From the NCBI RefSeq assembly GCF_018372875.1, contig NZ_JAHAIF010000048.1:1-22774 (forward strand): 22,774 bases of DNA, given 5' to 3'. This document shows, piece after piece, positions 14,908-22,374 of the stretch (position 1 is the stretch's first letter; each line of letters opens with the position of its first letter). A program made the translations under genes and the position numbers. The DNA is from Clostridium sp. GTDB lineage: Bacteria; Bacillota; Clostridia; Clostridiales; Clostridiaceae. Below the pieces are notes generated by a model. It was not told the origin of the DNA and ran no database searches. It saw only the letters and a list, made by a program, of their open reading frames with translations.

Positions 14908-16272
14908 TTATGAATTTAAAGGTAATTCAATTACAAATTTACTTCCCTTTCCTAACTCACTCTTAACATAAACTGTACCATTATGGGCTTCAACTATTGC
15001 TAAAGTTATTGAAAGTCCTATACCTGCGCCGCCTGTAACCCTTGCTCTTGACTCATCTGTTCTATAAAACCTTTCAAAAACATAAGGAATATCATCTTTT
15101 GCTATGCCTATGCCAGTATCTTCTACCTCAATAGATAAGTAATCTTCTTTTAAAAATGTTTTTATATTAATTGATCCACCATTTTCAGTATATCTTAAAG
15201 CATTAGATATTAGATTTATAATTGCTCCACTAATTTTATCCTTATCAACTTCTATTTCGCATTTACTTAGATTAAGCTGCCCCTCTATATTTTTATTGTG
15301 AAGTTCTTTTTCAAAATTTATAAATATATTCTCTATAAGCTCAGACATCTCCACTTTTTCCTTGTGTAATATTCCATTTTCTTCCTCAATCTTTGATAAA
15401 CTATTTAATGAATTTGCTAACCTATCAAGCCTTTGAATCTCTTCATAAATACCATTAAGTCTTTCCTCTGTTGGCTCCCATATTCCATCCTTAATAGCTT
15501 CAAGTTGCCCTAAAATTATGGTAATAGGCGTCCTTAATTCATGAGCTATATCCTTAGTTAATCTCTTTCTCATAGCATCTTGAGAGTCCAGTCTTTTTGC
15601 CATAATATTTATTGACTCTATCATATCTTGAATTTCTACTATACTACTGCTATTATCTACCCTTTCCTTATATTTTCCTTTTCCTAATAGCTTAACTGTA
15701 TCTATAATCTTATAAATAGGCTTATTAATAGATTTAGAAAGTATTAAACTTATAATTAAGGATAAAATAGTTGCCATAATAGTTATGATAATTAAAACTT
15801 TATTTAAAGTATCATAATAAGTTGTATCAACATCCCTATAGTAAGTTCCATAATGGCTTATATGTACACTCCCAATCTTTTCTCCATTCTTAGTAATATT
15901 TAAACTACTCTTTATAATTCCATTATTTAATTTATTACTAAAGGCATTTTTCATCATAGATTCACATCGTCCCCTATGCTCCTCATCAGTACTCCAAATT
16001 AAATTGTTTTTATTATCATGAATACTTATAATAAGTCCATCATCTAAGACTTTTAAAGCTACCTCCTCTATAAAGCTATTATTCCAAGTACCATTAGAAT
16101 AGGCATAGCTTAAGCTTCTTGCTATCTCATCCATTCTTTCAATATTGCAACTTTCTATATAAGAATTAAAACTTTTTTCTATAAAATATCTAAAAGTAAA
16201 GCTAATTGAAAATATAATGGCAAAGGAAATAATCATAAAAGATAGAAACATTCTTTTATTTAGTGTTCTCAT
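14908..16272 (-). CDS. Sensor histidine kinase (HAMP-HisKA-HATPase)
   Basis: A 454-residue membrane kinase. TM1 about 7-30, an extracytoplasmic sensor of about 130 residues, TM2 about 159-179, HAMP about 180-232, H-box DIAHELRTP with phospho-acceptor His244, N-box LISNALRYTENGG, G-box VEDTGIGIAKDD and GGAGIGLSIT. The start at 16272 is chosen for GGAGGGGAAA; it overlaps the regulator gene by 17 bp, indicating coupling. It phosphorylates the adjacent OmpR-type regulator. The signal is unknown; the neighbouring peptidase and FtsX genes suggest envelope state. It resembles CssS/PhoR-type kinases in layout. Confidence 0.93.
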   Translation of the reverse strand: MRTLNKRMFLSFMIISFAIIFSISFTFRYFIEKSFNSYIESCNIERMDEIARSLSYAYSNGTWNNSFIEEVALKVLDDGLIISIHDNKNNLIWSTDEEHRGRCESMMKNAFSNKLNNGIIKSSLNITKNGEKIGSVHISHYGTYYRDVDTTYYDTLNKVLIIITIMATILSLIISLILSKSINKPIYKIIDTVKLLGKGKYKERVDNSSSIVEIQDMIESINIMAKRLDSQDAMRKRLTKDIAHELRTPITIILGQLEAIKDGIWEPTEERLNGIYEEIQRLDRLANSLNSLSKIEEENGILHKEKVEMSELIENIFINFEKELHNKNIEGQLNLSKCEIEVDKDKISGAIINLISNALRYTENGGSINIKTFLKEDYLSIEVEDTGIGIAKDDIPYVFERFYRTDESRARVTGGAGIGLSITLAIVEAHNGTVYVKSELGKGSKFVIELPLNS

Positions 16273-16954
16273 TTTCCCCTCCAAATCTATATCCAACGCC
16301 ATAAACTGTAACTATAAACTTTGGCTCTCTACTATTTTCTTCTATCTTAGCCCTTAGGTTCTTTATGTGAGTATCTATTACCCTATCAAAAGCTCCTGAT
16401 TCATCATTAAGTTTGCTTATTAATACATTCCTAGTAAAAGTTATTTTAGGATTTGTAGCTAAAGTTTGTAATATTTTATATTCTGATTGAGTTAATATAA
16501 CAAGATTATCATTTTTAAAGACCTCTCCTGTCTTTAAATTAATTTTTAACTCTCCACCATTAAAGGTTAGCTCACTCATATTATCTATTCCTAAAGTTCT
16601 TTTTAATACCGAATTAACTCTTGCAACTAACTCCTTAGGCCTAAAAGGCTTTACTACATAATCATCACATCCCAAAGAAAAGCCATTTAATATATCCTCT
16701 TCAGCTGATTTTGCTGTAAGCATTATTACAGGAGTATTAGAATCCTTCTTTATTCTCTTGCATACCTCTTCCCCCGAAATATCAGGTAGCATTAAATCTA
16801 GAATAACAATATCAGGAGATAAGGTTTTAAACTGTTCTAATGCTTCCACTCCATCTACTGCTCTTATTGTATTAAATCCATCCTTCTTTAGATATGCTTC
16901 TATAACATCTAAAATTTTTTCTTCATCCTCAACAATTAGTACATCTAAATACAT
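16256..16954 (-). CDS. OmpR/PhoB-family response regulator
   Basis: A 232-residue regulator: receiver domain with acidic pocket (EDEE), phospho-acceptor Asp53 in VILDLMLPD, Thr in MLTAKS and Lys103 in VVKPF; then a winged-helix DNA-binding domain (about 130-228) with the recognition region VIDTHIKNLRAKIEEN and wing GVGYRFGG. AGGAGGAAGAC precedes the start. It is the first gene of the kinase-SHOCT unit, separated from ftsX by a terminator, so it is probably transcribed separately from the envelope pair. Confidence 0.94.
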   Translation of the reverse strand: MYLDVLIVEDEEKILDVIEAYLKKDGFNTIRAVDGVEALEQFKTLSPDIVILDLMLPDISGEEVCKRIKKDSNTPVIMLTAKSAEEDILNGFSLGCDDYVVKPFRPKELVARVNSVLKRTLGIDNMSELTFNGGELKINLKTGEVFKNDNLVILTQSEYKILQTLATNPKITFTRNVLISKLNDESGAFDRVIDTHIKNLRAKIEENSREPKFIVTVYGVGYRFGGENENTK

Positions 16955-17066
16955 GTCTTCCTCCTAAATGTTCTTCTTAATATTATTTGTAAACTTATCA
17001 AGAACTTATGTATTTTTTATGGAAAATCTTCATATTGGCTCCATAAGCTTTCTATAGAATACCACA

Positions 17067-17115
17067 AAAAGTCTATAAGAATGTAGCTAAATAAACTACT
17101 ACTCCTATAGACTTT
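17067..17115 (-). terminator. Terminator after ftsX
   Basis: On minus AAAGTCTATA (17115-17106) pairs with TATAGACTTTT (17077-17067), with secondary pairing inside, followed by TGTGG. The T run is contained in the 3' arm. It begins directly after the ftsX stop. Confidence 0.65.
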
Positions 17116-17118
17116 ATT

Positions 17119-18042
17119 CTATACTATTAAGTACTTCTTTAATGATATTAGGCTTCCTACAACCCCTATAGTTATTCCCATGAAGAAAAGTAATGGTAAT
17201 AAAATAATCATTATATTTCCTAAAGGTGTAATATAAAAACCTGGTATAAAACTAACTAGTGTTTCAGACATATTAGTATTAACCAATGAATGAACTATGG
17301 ATACCATTAAAGCACTAATTCCTGCTCCCAAAGCTCCTATTAATGCCCCCTCTATTATGAAAGGTAATCTAATATAGTTATCAGTTGCTCCAATATACTT
17401 CATAATTCCAATTTCTCTTTTTCTAACAAAAACTGAAACCTTTATTACATTAGATATTAATATAGTTGATGAAATAACTAATATTAGAATTAGTACTATA
17501 CCAAAAATCCTTACATATTTACTCATTGTTTTAAGAAAATCTGTGATTAAATTTCCATCAGAAACCTTATAAACATTTTCTAACTCTAATACTTTATTCA
17601 TTACCTCTTCATTAATATTTATATTTTCTGTTTCTATTTCTAAGGTGTCAGGAATTGGATTATTTCCTTTGTCTATTGCTTCCTCAACTATTCTCATCAT
17701 ATCATCGTCTTCTTCACTTACAATATCTCTCTTATAAGCTTCTAACCCTTCATCTGAAGGAACATATATAACGCTTTCTACACCACTTATATCTTCAATA
17801 CCTTCTTTTATATTTAATACTTCTGATTCTTCAACATCCTCCTCTAAGAAAGCTACAACTCTTACTTCCTCTTGAAGTTTTATAATATTGTCATTAGTAA
17901 TATCTATTATTGAATAAAATATTCCAAGTAAGGTAAATGATATTACTGAAGTTAAGATAGCTGCAAAAGCCAATAACTTATTACTTTTTATACTTCTTAA
18001 ACCATCTTTAGATAGTGCTTTTATTGTCCAAGACTTCATCAT
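17119..18042 (-). CDS. ftsX: FtsX-type cell division permease
   Basis: A protein of about 307 residues with the FtsX layout: N-terminal cytoplasmic stretch, TM1 (about 20-45), an extracytoplasmic domain of about 120 residues with VRVVAFLEEDVEESEVLNI and YVPSDEGLEAYKRDI, then three TM helices including the VFVRKREIGIMKYIGATDNYIRLPFIIEG segment diagnostic of FtsX/MacB-like permeases. FtsEX activates peptidoglycan hydrolases during division. ATG at 18042 (or 18039) follows GGAGTGGAA; the peptidase stop lies 11 bp upstream. No ftsE gene is next to it; the partner here is an M23 peptidase, a logical target of FtsX's outer loop. Confidence 0.92.
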   Translation of the reverse strand: MMKSWTIKALSKDGLRSIKSNKLLAFAAILTSVISFTLLGIFYSIIDITNDNIIKLQEEVRVVAFLEEDVEESEVLNIKEGIEDISGVESVIYVPSDEGLEAYKRDIVSEEDDDMMRIVEEAIDKGNNPIPDTLEIETENININEEVMNKVLELENVYKVSDGNLITDFLKTMSKYVRIFGIVLILILVISSTILISNVIKVSVFVRKREIGIMKYIGATDNYIRLPFIIEGALIGALGAGISALMVSIVHSLVNTNMSETLVSFIPGFYITPLGNIMIILLPLLFFMGITIGVVGSLISLKKYLIV

Positions 18043-18053
18043 TTCCACTCCCA

Positions 18054-19193
18054 CTATAAGTAATTCATTGGATCTACAAAAGTTCCATTTTTCTTAACTT
18101 CAAAATGTAGGTGATTTCCTGTAGAATATCCTGTTGTTCCAACAGTTGAAATCTTCTGCCCCTTTGAAACCTTATCTCCAACCTTAACTAGTCTTTCTGT
18201 ATTATGGGCATAGAAAGAAACAATTCCGCCACCATGATCAATTGCAACCATATTACCATAAGAGTTATCATATCTAGATATTATTACTGTTCCAGAATTT
18301 GCAGCCACTACAGGAGTTCCAGCTGGTGCAGGAATATCAATTCCAGTATGTAGCTTCTTTTCTCCTGAAATAGGATGTATTCTATATCCAAACTTTGATG
18401 AAATAGTAGTATATCCTATTACTGGCCAAGCCATCTTACTTCCATTGTAACTTCCTCCACCTGAAGAAGAAACTATCTCATTATTTATTTCTTGTCCTCT
18501 AGACTCTAATTCTGATATTTCTTTTTCTGTAAGTTTAATCTGAGAAGATAACTCTCCCTGAAGCTTAATCAATTTTTTAACCTTAGCTTTATTTTCTTTA
18601 TTTAATTTATCTAGTCTACCCTTTTCCTCTTCTACTATTATCTTATTTTTATTAATCTCATCCATTTGTTTAGTTAAAGTTTCTTTTTTGCTTTCTAACT
18701 CAACTTGAAGCTCTTTAATCTCTCTTATAGTTTCATCATTATTCTTTATTAAATTTGAAACTACCTCTAACCTTCTAAGGAAATTTCCAAAGTCCTTAGC
18801 CTCTAAAAGTATAGATAAATATCCTCCAACCTTTTGTTCATATTGAATTTTAATAATACTTCTTATTATCTCATAATTTTCCTCAAGAACCTTCTCTACC
18901 TCTAATATCTCTTCTTCTATATTCTTATTTTCTTTATTAAGGGTATTAATTTCTTCATTAAGCTTGTCCAATTTAGTCTTAACTAAATCTAGTTCCTCTT
19001 GAAGCTTTGCACTTTCCTTTTCTATAGTTTTTCTTTCATCATTAGTAGCTTCTAGCTTATTTTCTATATCCTCTTTCTTATCATTCTTTTCCTGAAGTGT
19101 ATCAGCATGTACTCTAATAGGACCTTCAATATAATTGATTGTAATATTACAAATTAATAATATAGTCAAATATTTAATCATCTTCTTTTTCAT
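18054..19193 (-). CDS. Secreted M23 peptidase with coiled coil (EnvC/RipC-like)
   Basis: A 379-residue secreted protein. Signal peptide about 1-30; a long coiled coil about 32-240, broken by KVGGYLSILLEAKDFGNFLRR, typical of EnvC/PcsB-like division hydrolases that bind FtsX; Gly/Ser linker; and a LytM/M23 domain about 265-379. Zinc ligands and catalytic residues are all there: His282 and Asp286 (LHTGIDIPAP), His330 (YAH), His361 and His363 (GNHLHFEV), so it should be an active endopeptidase, unlike EnvC, which lacks them. The site GGCGGAGGATTAAGTA supports the start. It is first in a two-gene unit with ftsX. Confidence 0.92.
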   Translation of the reverse strand: MKKKMIKYLTILLICNITINYIEGPIRVHADTLQEKNDKKEDIENKLEATNDERKTIEKESAKLQEELDLVKTKLDKLNEEINTLNKENKNIEEEILEVEKVLEENYEIIRSIIKIQYEQKVGGYLSILLEAKDFGNFLRRLEVVSNLIKNNDETIREIKELQVELESKKETLTKQMDEINKNKIIVEEEKGRLDKLNKENKAKVKKLIKLQGELSSQIKLTEKEISELESRGQEINNEIVSSSGGGSYNGSKMAWPVIGYTTISSKFGYRIHPISGEKKLHTGIDIPAPAGTPVVAANSGTVIISRYDNSYGNMVAIDHGGGIVSFYAHNTERLVKVGDKVSKGQKISTVGTTGYSTGNHLHFEVKKNGTFVDPMNYL

Positions 19194-19224
19194 TACTTAA
19201 TCCTCCGCCTTGAATTAGCTTTAG

Positions 19225-19230
19225 ATTATA
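19225..19230 (-). promoter_or_regulatory. -10 element of the M23-ftsX unit
   Basis: Minus-strand TATAAT in the context AGTGTATAAT, 31 bp upstream of the peptidase start; -35 is poor, so it may lean on the TG preceding the hexamer. It lies after the candidate structured RNA. Confidence 0.45.
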
Positions 19231-19259
19231 CACTAGACTTTTGAAGCAATTATGAAGAT

Positions 19260-19455
19260 AAAAAAGATGAGGTAAATATTTAATTTGCTTGTTCCGTTGC
19301 AAGCTCCAAGTCACAGAAAAGTATATCTTTGCACAGTGAAAATATAGCTCACCTCAATCTAACAAAAAGCATCACTTTTTAAACTTCCCCCTGTCTACTT
19401 AAAAGGTTACAGTTCACCTCTGTGATGCTTATACCTGGATATAAATAACTATAAT
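19260..19455 (-). ncRNA. Candidate structured non-coding RNA or leader
   Basis: The 294-bp gap before the M23 gene has no coding frame but much pairing potential on the minus strand. A promoter (19462-19491) leads into AAGCATCAC (19430-19422) that pairs over 46 nt with GTGATGCTT (19375-19367), ending in TTTTTG. Then GATTGAGGT (19359-19351) pairs, with one bulge, with ACCTCATC (19273-19266), ending in TTTTTTA. Inside the second module are a small hairpin GCTTG/CAAGC and the 14-nt motif also found at 14545. The first module could compete with CACAG/CTGTG pairing across modules. It may be a stand-alone RNA of about 195 nt (6S-like in size) or a two-module leader; no known riboswitch consensus was recognised. 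Confidence 0.4.
19303..19316 (-). repeat. Copy B of the 14-nt intergenic motif
   Basis: CTGTGACTTGGAGC on minus, identical to 14545-14558; here it is followed by TTGCAACGGAACAAGC, whose ends pair with the motif's last bases. Confidence 0.6.
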
Positions 19456-19461
19456 TTAATC

Positions 19462-19491
19462 CTTATATATAATATATTAGAAACTTATCAA
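19462..19491 (-). promoter_or_regulatory. Promoter for the candidate RNA
   Basis: TTGATA (19491-19486) with ATATAA/TATAAG at 17 or 18 bp (19468-19462). The -35 overlaps the last codons of the DUF4176 gene. Confidence 0.5.
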
Positions 19492-19775
19492 TACTTTGTA
19501 TTGTTTTTTTTGACATCCTCTCTTTGTTTAGTTATAGTAGCTGAGTATACCAACTCATCCTCATCTTGGAATCCTACAAACATTAATCTTTTTACATCTT
19601 CATGATTAAACATTACTAGTTCCTCTCCATTTAAGCCAAGTGGAGCCCTTACACCACAATAATCAAATACATTACTATCAATATCTTTTCTTACTAATCT
19701 ACCTACTATTAATATTTTTTCACTTTTTTCTGTATCAATGATAACTACTGAACCTAATGGTAATAACTTCACCAT
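19488..19775 (-). CDS. DUF4176 protein, type VII secretion-associated
   Basis: A 95-residue protein matching DUF4176: LLPLGSVVIIDTEKSEKILIVGRL at the N-terminus, a central DYCGVRAPLGLNGEELVMFNHEDV and VGFQDEDEL near the end. The family is found next to Esx/LXG secretion genes in Firmicutes; its function is unknown, possibly as a cytosolic helper of effector export. AAAGGAAAGGAAGATA supports the start. It is the last gene of the effector cassette, 19 bp after the membrane protein gene. Confidence 0.8.
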   Translation of the reverse strand: MVKLLPLGSVVIIDTEKSEKILIVGRLVRKDIDSNVFDYCGVRAPLGLNGEELVMFNHEDVKRLMFVGFQDEDELVYSATITKQREDVKKNNTKY

Positions 19776-19794
19776 TATCTTCCTTTCCTTTACA

Positions 19795-20502
19795 CTAGTA
19801 TTTTAAATTCTTTATATAATCATATTTACTATATTTAAACATACCATAAACATAAAATCTTGTTAAAATCATAATTAATCCATATGCCAACATTAATAAT
19901 AATGTATATGGCTTAGTTATATTTGCTATTAATACTAAAGTGTATATTAATCCTCCTGATATCGCTCCTGGATATATATATTTCTTTTTTTCTACTTTAA
20001 ATTCTTTCATAAACTTCTTTGGTGCATCAAGTAATGTTAATATAGTTATTAATCCAATGCATACTAATACAAATCCCATACTTTTTAAATAATCTATTTG
20101 TGTAAAATCTTTAAATAAAAAATATTGATAAAAATATGAACTTAAAAAACATATACAAATAGTCTCTAGCAAAATAAAGTTAAGCATTAGTTCCATAGTT
20201 TTTTCATCTGAAAAATCACTACTCTTTGCCTTAAAATATAATATTAAAATAGTTATGCTACTTAAAATTAAAGGAACTATATATATTAATTTTACTACTA
20301 ATGAAACTTCATCTCCAATTACTAATGCACCTATTCCCAGAAATATTCCTATAATAACAAAAATAAAAGTTCCTGTTTTTTCTCTTAGAAATGGAGCATT
20401 TACATGAAATTTAATTTGTTTTTTATACTCATCTACTATTTTTCTAACTTCACTTCTTTTATTTTCTTTAATTAGTTTATCAATTTCTTGTTCTACCACC
20501 AT
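19795..20502 (-). CDS. Multispan membrane protein, candidate immunity protein
   Basis: About 235 residues: a cytoplasmic, charged N-terminus (VVEQEIDKLIKENKRSEVRKIVDEYKKQ, about 1-30) followed by six or so hydrophobic segments (GTFIFVIIGIFLGIGALVIG, VKLIYIVPLILSSITILILY, LMLNFILLETICICFL, MGFVLVCIGLITILTLL, GGLIYTLVLIANI, LLLMLAYGLIMILTRF). The ATG at 20502 follows GGTGGG and overlaps the end of the glycine-zipper gene by 10 bp. Membrane immunity proteins commonly pair with pore-forming glycine-zipper effectors such as streptococcal TelE, so self-protection against the preceding gene product is the best guess. No family was recognised. Confidence 0.7.
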   Translation of the reverse strand: MVVEQEIDKLIKENKRSEVRKIVDEYKKQIKFHVNAPFLREKTGTFIFVIIGIFLGIGALVIGDEVSLVVKLIYIVPLILSSITILILYFKAKSSDFSDEKTMELMLNFILLETICICFLSSYFYQYFLFKDFTQIDYLKSMGFVLVCIGLITILTLLDAPKKFMKEFKVEKKKYIYPGAISGGLIYTLVLIANITKPYTLLLMLAYGLIMILTRFYVYGMFKYSKYDYIKNLKY

Positions 20503-20840
20503 AATGAATCCCACCAATCTCCTAAATCATTTAATTTATCTTCTACCCATTCGCCAACGGGCTCTACTATATTATCATATGCTGCTGTCAAAATTGGATC
20601 TACCACCATGCTATATACTATATTAACAGTAGCACCTATAACAAACCCTCCAACTGTTCCAACTACTCCACCAACTACTGTTCCTACAGGGCCACCAACT
20701 GCCCCACAAATATATTGTCCTGTCGCTTGTCCCGCTGCTCCTGCTACTAAAATTCCACCTACATCTATTCCAACTGCTGCTACTATATCATCAATTTCTT
20801 CTCCATTTTTTGTAAATTGCTCATACTGCTCCAAAGACAT
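20493..20840 (-). CDS. Glycine-zipper protein, putative pore-forming effector domain
   Basis: A 115-residue product with a short acidic N-terminus (MSLEQYEQFTKNGEEIDD), a long Gly/Ala-rich hydrophobic centre with repeated GxxxG spacing (about 24-75: AGAAGQATGQYICGAVGG, VVGGVVGTVGGFVIGATVN) and a Trp-rich end (GEWVEDKLNDLGDWWDSLWW). Such glycine zippers occur in membrane-active type VII effectors. AGAGGTGTT precedes the ATG. The frame also extends upstream of the ATG (YNIFRGVM), so it may once have been the C-terminal half of the WXG-like protein next to it, now separated by a frameshift. The downstream membrane protein overlaps it. Confidence 0.65.
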   Translation of the reverse strand: MSLEQYEQFTKNGEEIDDIVAAVGIDVGGILVAGAAGQATGQYICGAVGGPVGTVVGGVVGTVGGFVIGATVNIVYSMVVDPILTAAYDNIVEPVGEWVEDKLNDLGDWWDSLWW

Positions 20841-21194
20841 AACACCTCTAAAAATGTTGTAAGAGAATTTCTTTCACTAATTAAGCTTTCTCCTACTGCC
20901 TTAACTTCTTCTAAATATTGTTTAAGTTGAAGTAGTTTTGTAATTCCTTCTAAATAATCTAATTTCCAAGTTTCAAATTCAGTTTTAAATGAATCATAAC
21001 TTTTCCCACTCCACATATCACTAGTTTCTATTATCTTGACTTCATTCATTAATTCTAAAAATAACTCTGTTAAATTTTCTATTTCTTTATTAAATGAATC
21101 TTTTAACATTTCTATTGTATCCAAATTAATATAAAGATTATCATTATTTTCGATTTATATAATTAATTTCATTACAAATCTCTTGATTAGTCAT
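20783..21194 (-). pseudogene. WXG100-like type VII protein with N-terminal frameshift
   Basis: The natural start is the ATG at 21194 (GGGGGAAAGTGT before it): MTNQEICNEINYINRK then stop. One extra base at about 21146 separates it from the frame NDNLYINLDTIEMLKDSFNKE..., which continues as a helical hairpin with the WXG-type turn SDMWSGKSYDSFKTEFETW and a second helix to ISERN. Together these make a standard WXG100-sized protein (about 130 residues). If the extra base is real, an internal ATG at 21124 (MDTIEML) could still give a 113-residue protein without the first part of helix 1, but no good ribosome site is seen there. Its end overlaps the glycine-zipper gene by 58 bp in another frame. 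Confidence 0.65.
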
Positions 21195-21233
21195 ACACTT
21201 TCCCCCATTATTTTTCTAGGCATTGAATTATCT

Positions 21234-21509
21234 CTAATTCTTTTTTTCCATATCTTTGCTTGTAACATTCATTATTTTTGCTATTTTTCTTACACCGTCG
21301 ACAGCAACATCCTTAACTTCTTTAAATACCTCATCTTTTTTATCTTTAAAACCAGCCCTATATTTTCCTTTCATATCTTGATCTGCTACATCACAAACTT
21401 TTTCTAATCTATCTAAAGCTTCTTTCGTTTTTTCGCTTATATCTATTAATTTTGTATAAGAAACTTGAATATCTTCGTAATTGAATTTTATTGTGTCTCC
21501 ACCTGCCAT
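21234..21509 (-). CDS. Esx/Lap-like small helical protein
   Basis: A 91-residue helical protein beginning MAGGDTIKFNYEDIQVSYTKL, with helix, short turn and helix. At the turn it has KGKYRAGFKDKKDEVF rather than WXG, as in the WXG-less partners (Lap1-like) that accompany LXG/WXG effectors. Such proteins pair with effector N-termini and act as targeting factors for type VII secretion. GGAG seven bases upstream supports the start. It is first in the cassette, 39 bp before the start of the frameshifted WXG gene. Confidence 0.7.
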   Translation of the reverse strand: MAGGDTIKFNYEDIQVSYTKLIDISEKTKEALDRLEKVCDVADQDMKGKYRAGFKDKKDEVFKEVKDVAVDGVRKIAKIMNVTSKDMEKKN

Positions 21510-21588
21510 AAAACTACTCCATTCTAAATTATATTATCAATTATAATTTTATCACTTACTTTTTTATACACCAATTGAATTTTATAGA

Positions 21589-21630
21589 AAAAGAGTTGCT
21601 ACTTCATTCATTAGAAACATTAACTCTTTT
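21589..21630 (-). terminator. Terminator-like hairpin, proximal
   Basis: On minus AAAAGAGTT and AACTCTTTT (9 bp, 24-nt loop) followed by TCTATA. It contains GAAACATTAA, also present in the distal hairpin. The 21631-21733 stretch between them holds no coding frame. Confidence 0.4.
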
Positions 21631-21733
21631 ATCAGATTTAAAAGCGAGAATCAAAATTTTATATTTTGCTCTTCAAACTTTCACTTTAGTATAATATATA
21701 TTTATCATCTATTTTATAAATATTTCTATGCAT

Positions 21734-21776
21734 GAAAAAAAGATTAATGCTCCATTTGCTGAAACATTAACCTTTT
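21734..21776 (-). terminator. Terminator of the DUF4274 immunity gene unit
   Basis: On minus AAAAGGTTAATG pairs with CATTAATCTTTT (one mismatch) and continues TTTC, giving a seven-T tract. Confidence 0.6.
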
Positions 21777-21800
21777 AACTTCTTTCACTGCATTATTAGA

Positions 21801-21896
21801 TTTATGCAGTCTTAATTATTCTTACAGTTGTTTATTTAACTATATTCTAGTGTTAATTATTTTTATGCAGTCACACAATTCTTTATTATGCAGTCA
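21801..21896 (-). repeat. Three short direct repeats after the immunity gene
   Basis: GACTGCATAA occurs three times on minus (21811-21802, 21872-21863, 21894-21885); the two nearest the stop share the longer GTGACTGCATAA. They lie right after the DUF4274 stop. The remaining 21510-21899 sequence, apart from the two hairpins, shows no gene. Confidence 0.5.
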
Positions 21897-21899
21897 CTA

Positions 21900-22355
21900 T
21901 TAAATATTATATATCTCTACTACATAGCCATCAGTTTCTTCTATAAATACCTTAGTTATATTAGGATTATTCTTCTTCAATTTAAAAATTTGAACCTTTG
22001 TTAATGGTGGAATAAACTTAATGTGATTTACTTTAAATTCATTATTTATAATTTGCTCCTCTATTTCTGAAATAAAGTTAGCCCAATCTTTTAAATTAGG
22101 ATTCTTTAGTTCTTCCTTATTCTCTAAAACTCTATATCCATCAGCGTCATAAAAAATCATTAAAGCAGTCCCTAAATCACAATTCTTATTATTTATTATA
22201 TTATATGGAATCTCAAAACCATTATCCCAGTTATAATTTCCTGCTATTATATGCAATAACTCAGTATCTGTTATACTTTTAATCTCATCTATAGTATCTT
22301 TTTTATTTTCACTATAGAGCAATTTATATACATATTCCTTTTTAGACTTATCCAT
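21900..22355 (-). CDS. DUF4274 immunity protein
   Basis: A 151-residue acidic soluble protein. The segment LLHIIAGNYNWDNGFEIPYN, continuing IINNKNCDLGTALMIFYDADGY (about 33-75), is the core of the DUF4274 family, which is found as an immunity protein downstream of polymorphic toxins. The C-terminal half is a lysine-rich alpha/beta tail. It starts 19 bp after the toxin stop with site AGCAGGATTTCAA, and a terminator follows, so toxin and immunity form one transcript. It presumably binds and blocks the C-terminal nuclease-like domain of the preceding protein. Confidence 0.8.
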   Translation of the reverse strand: MDKSKKEYVYKLLYSENKKDTIDEIKSITDTELLHIIAGNYNWDNGFEIPYNIINNKNCDLGTALMIFYDADGYRVLENKEELKNPNLKDWANFISEIEEQIINNEFKVNHIKFIPPLTKVQIFKLKKNNPNITKVFIEETDGYVVEIYNI

Positions 22356-22374
22356 TTGAAATCCTGCTTAATTA

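Noticed and set aside
19260..19455. Known riboswitch classes (SAM, lysine, glycine, c-di-AMP, c-di-GMP, preQ1, T-box)
   Set aside because: None of the conserved core sequences of these classes was found on either strand.
20488..20862. Plus-strand Pro/Thr-rich frame of 124 codons
   Set aside because: It is the antisense of the glycine-zipper gene; its Pro/Thr richness is the complement of Gly codons.
21183..21407. Plus-strand hydrophobic frame of 74 codons
   Set aside because: Antisense of the Esx-like gene; no ribosome site.
21801..21896. CRISPR-like repeat array
   Set aside because: Only three 10-nt units at uneven spacing (61 and 22 nt); too short and irregular.
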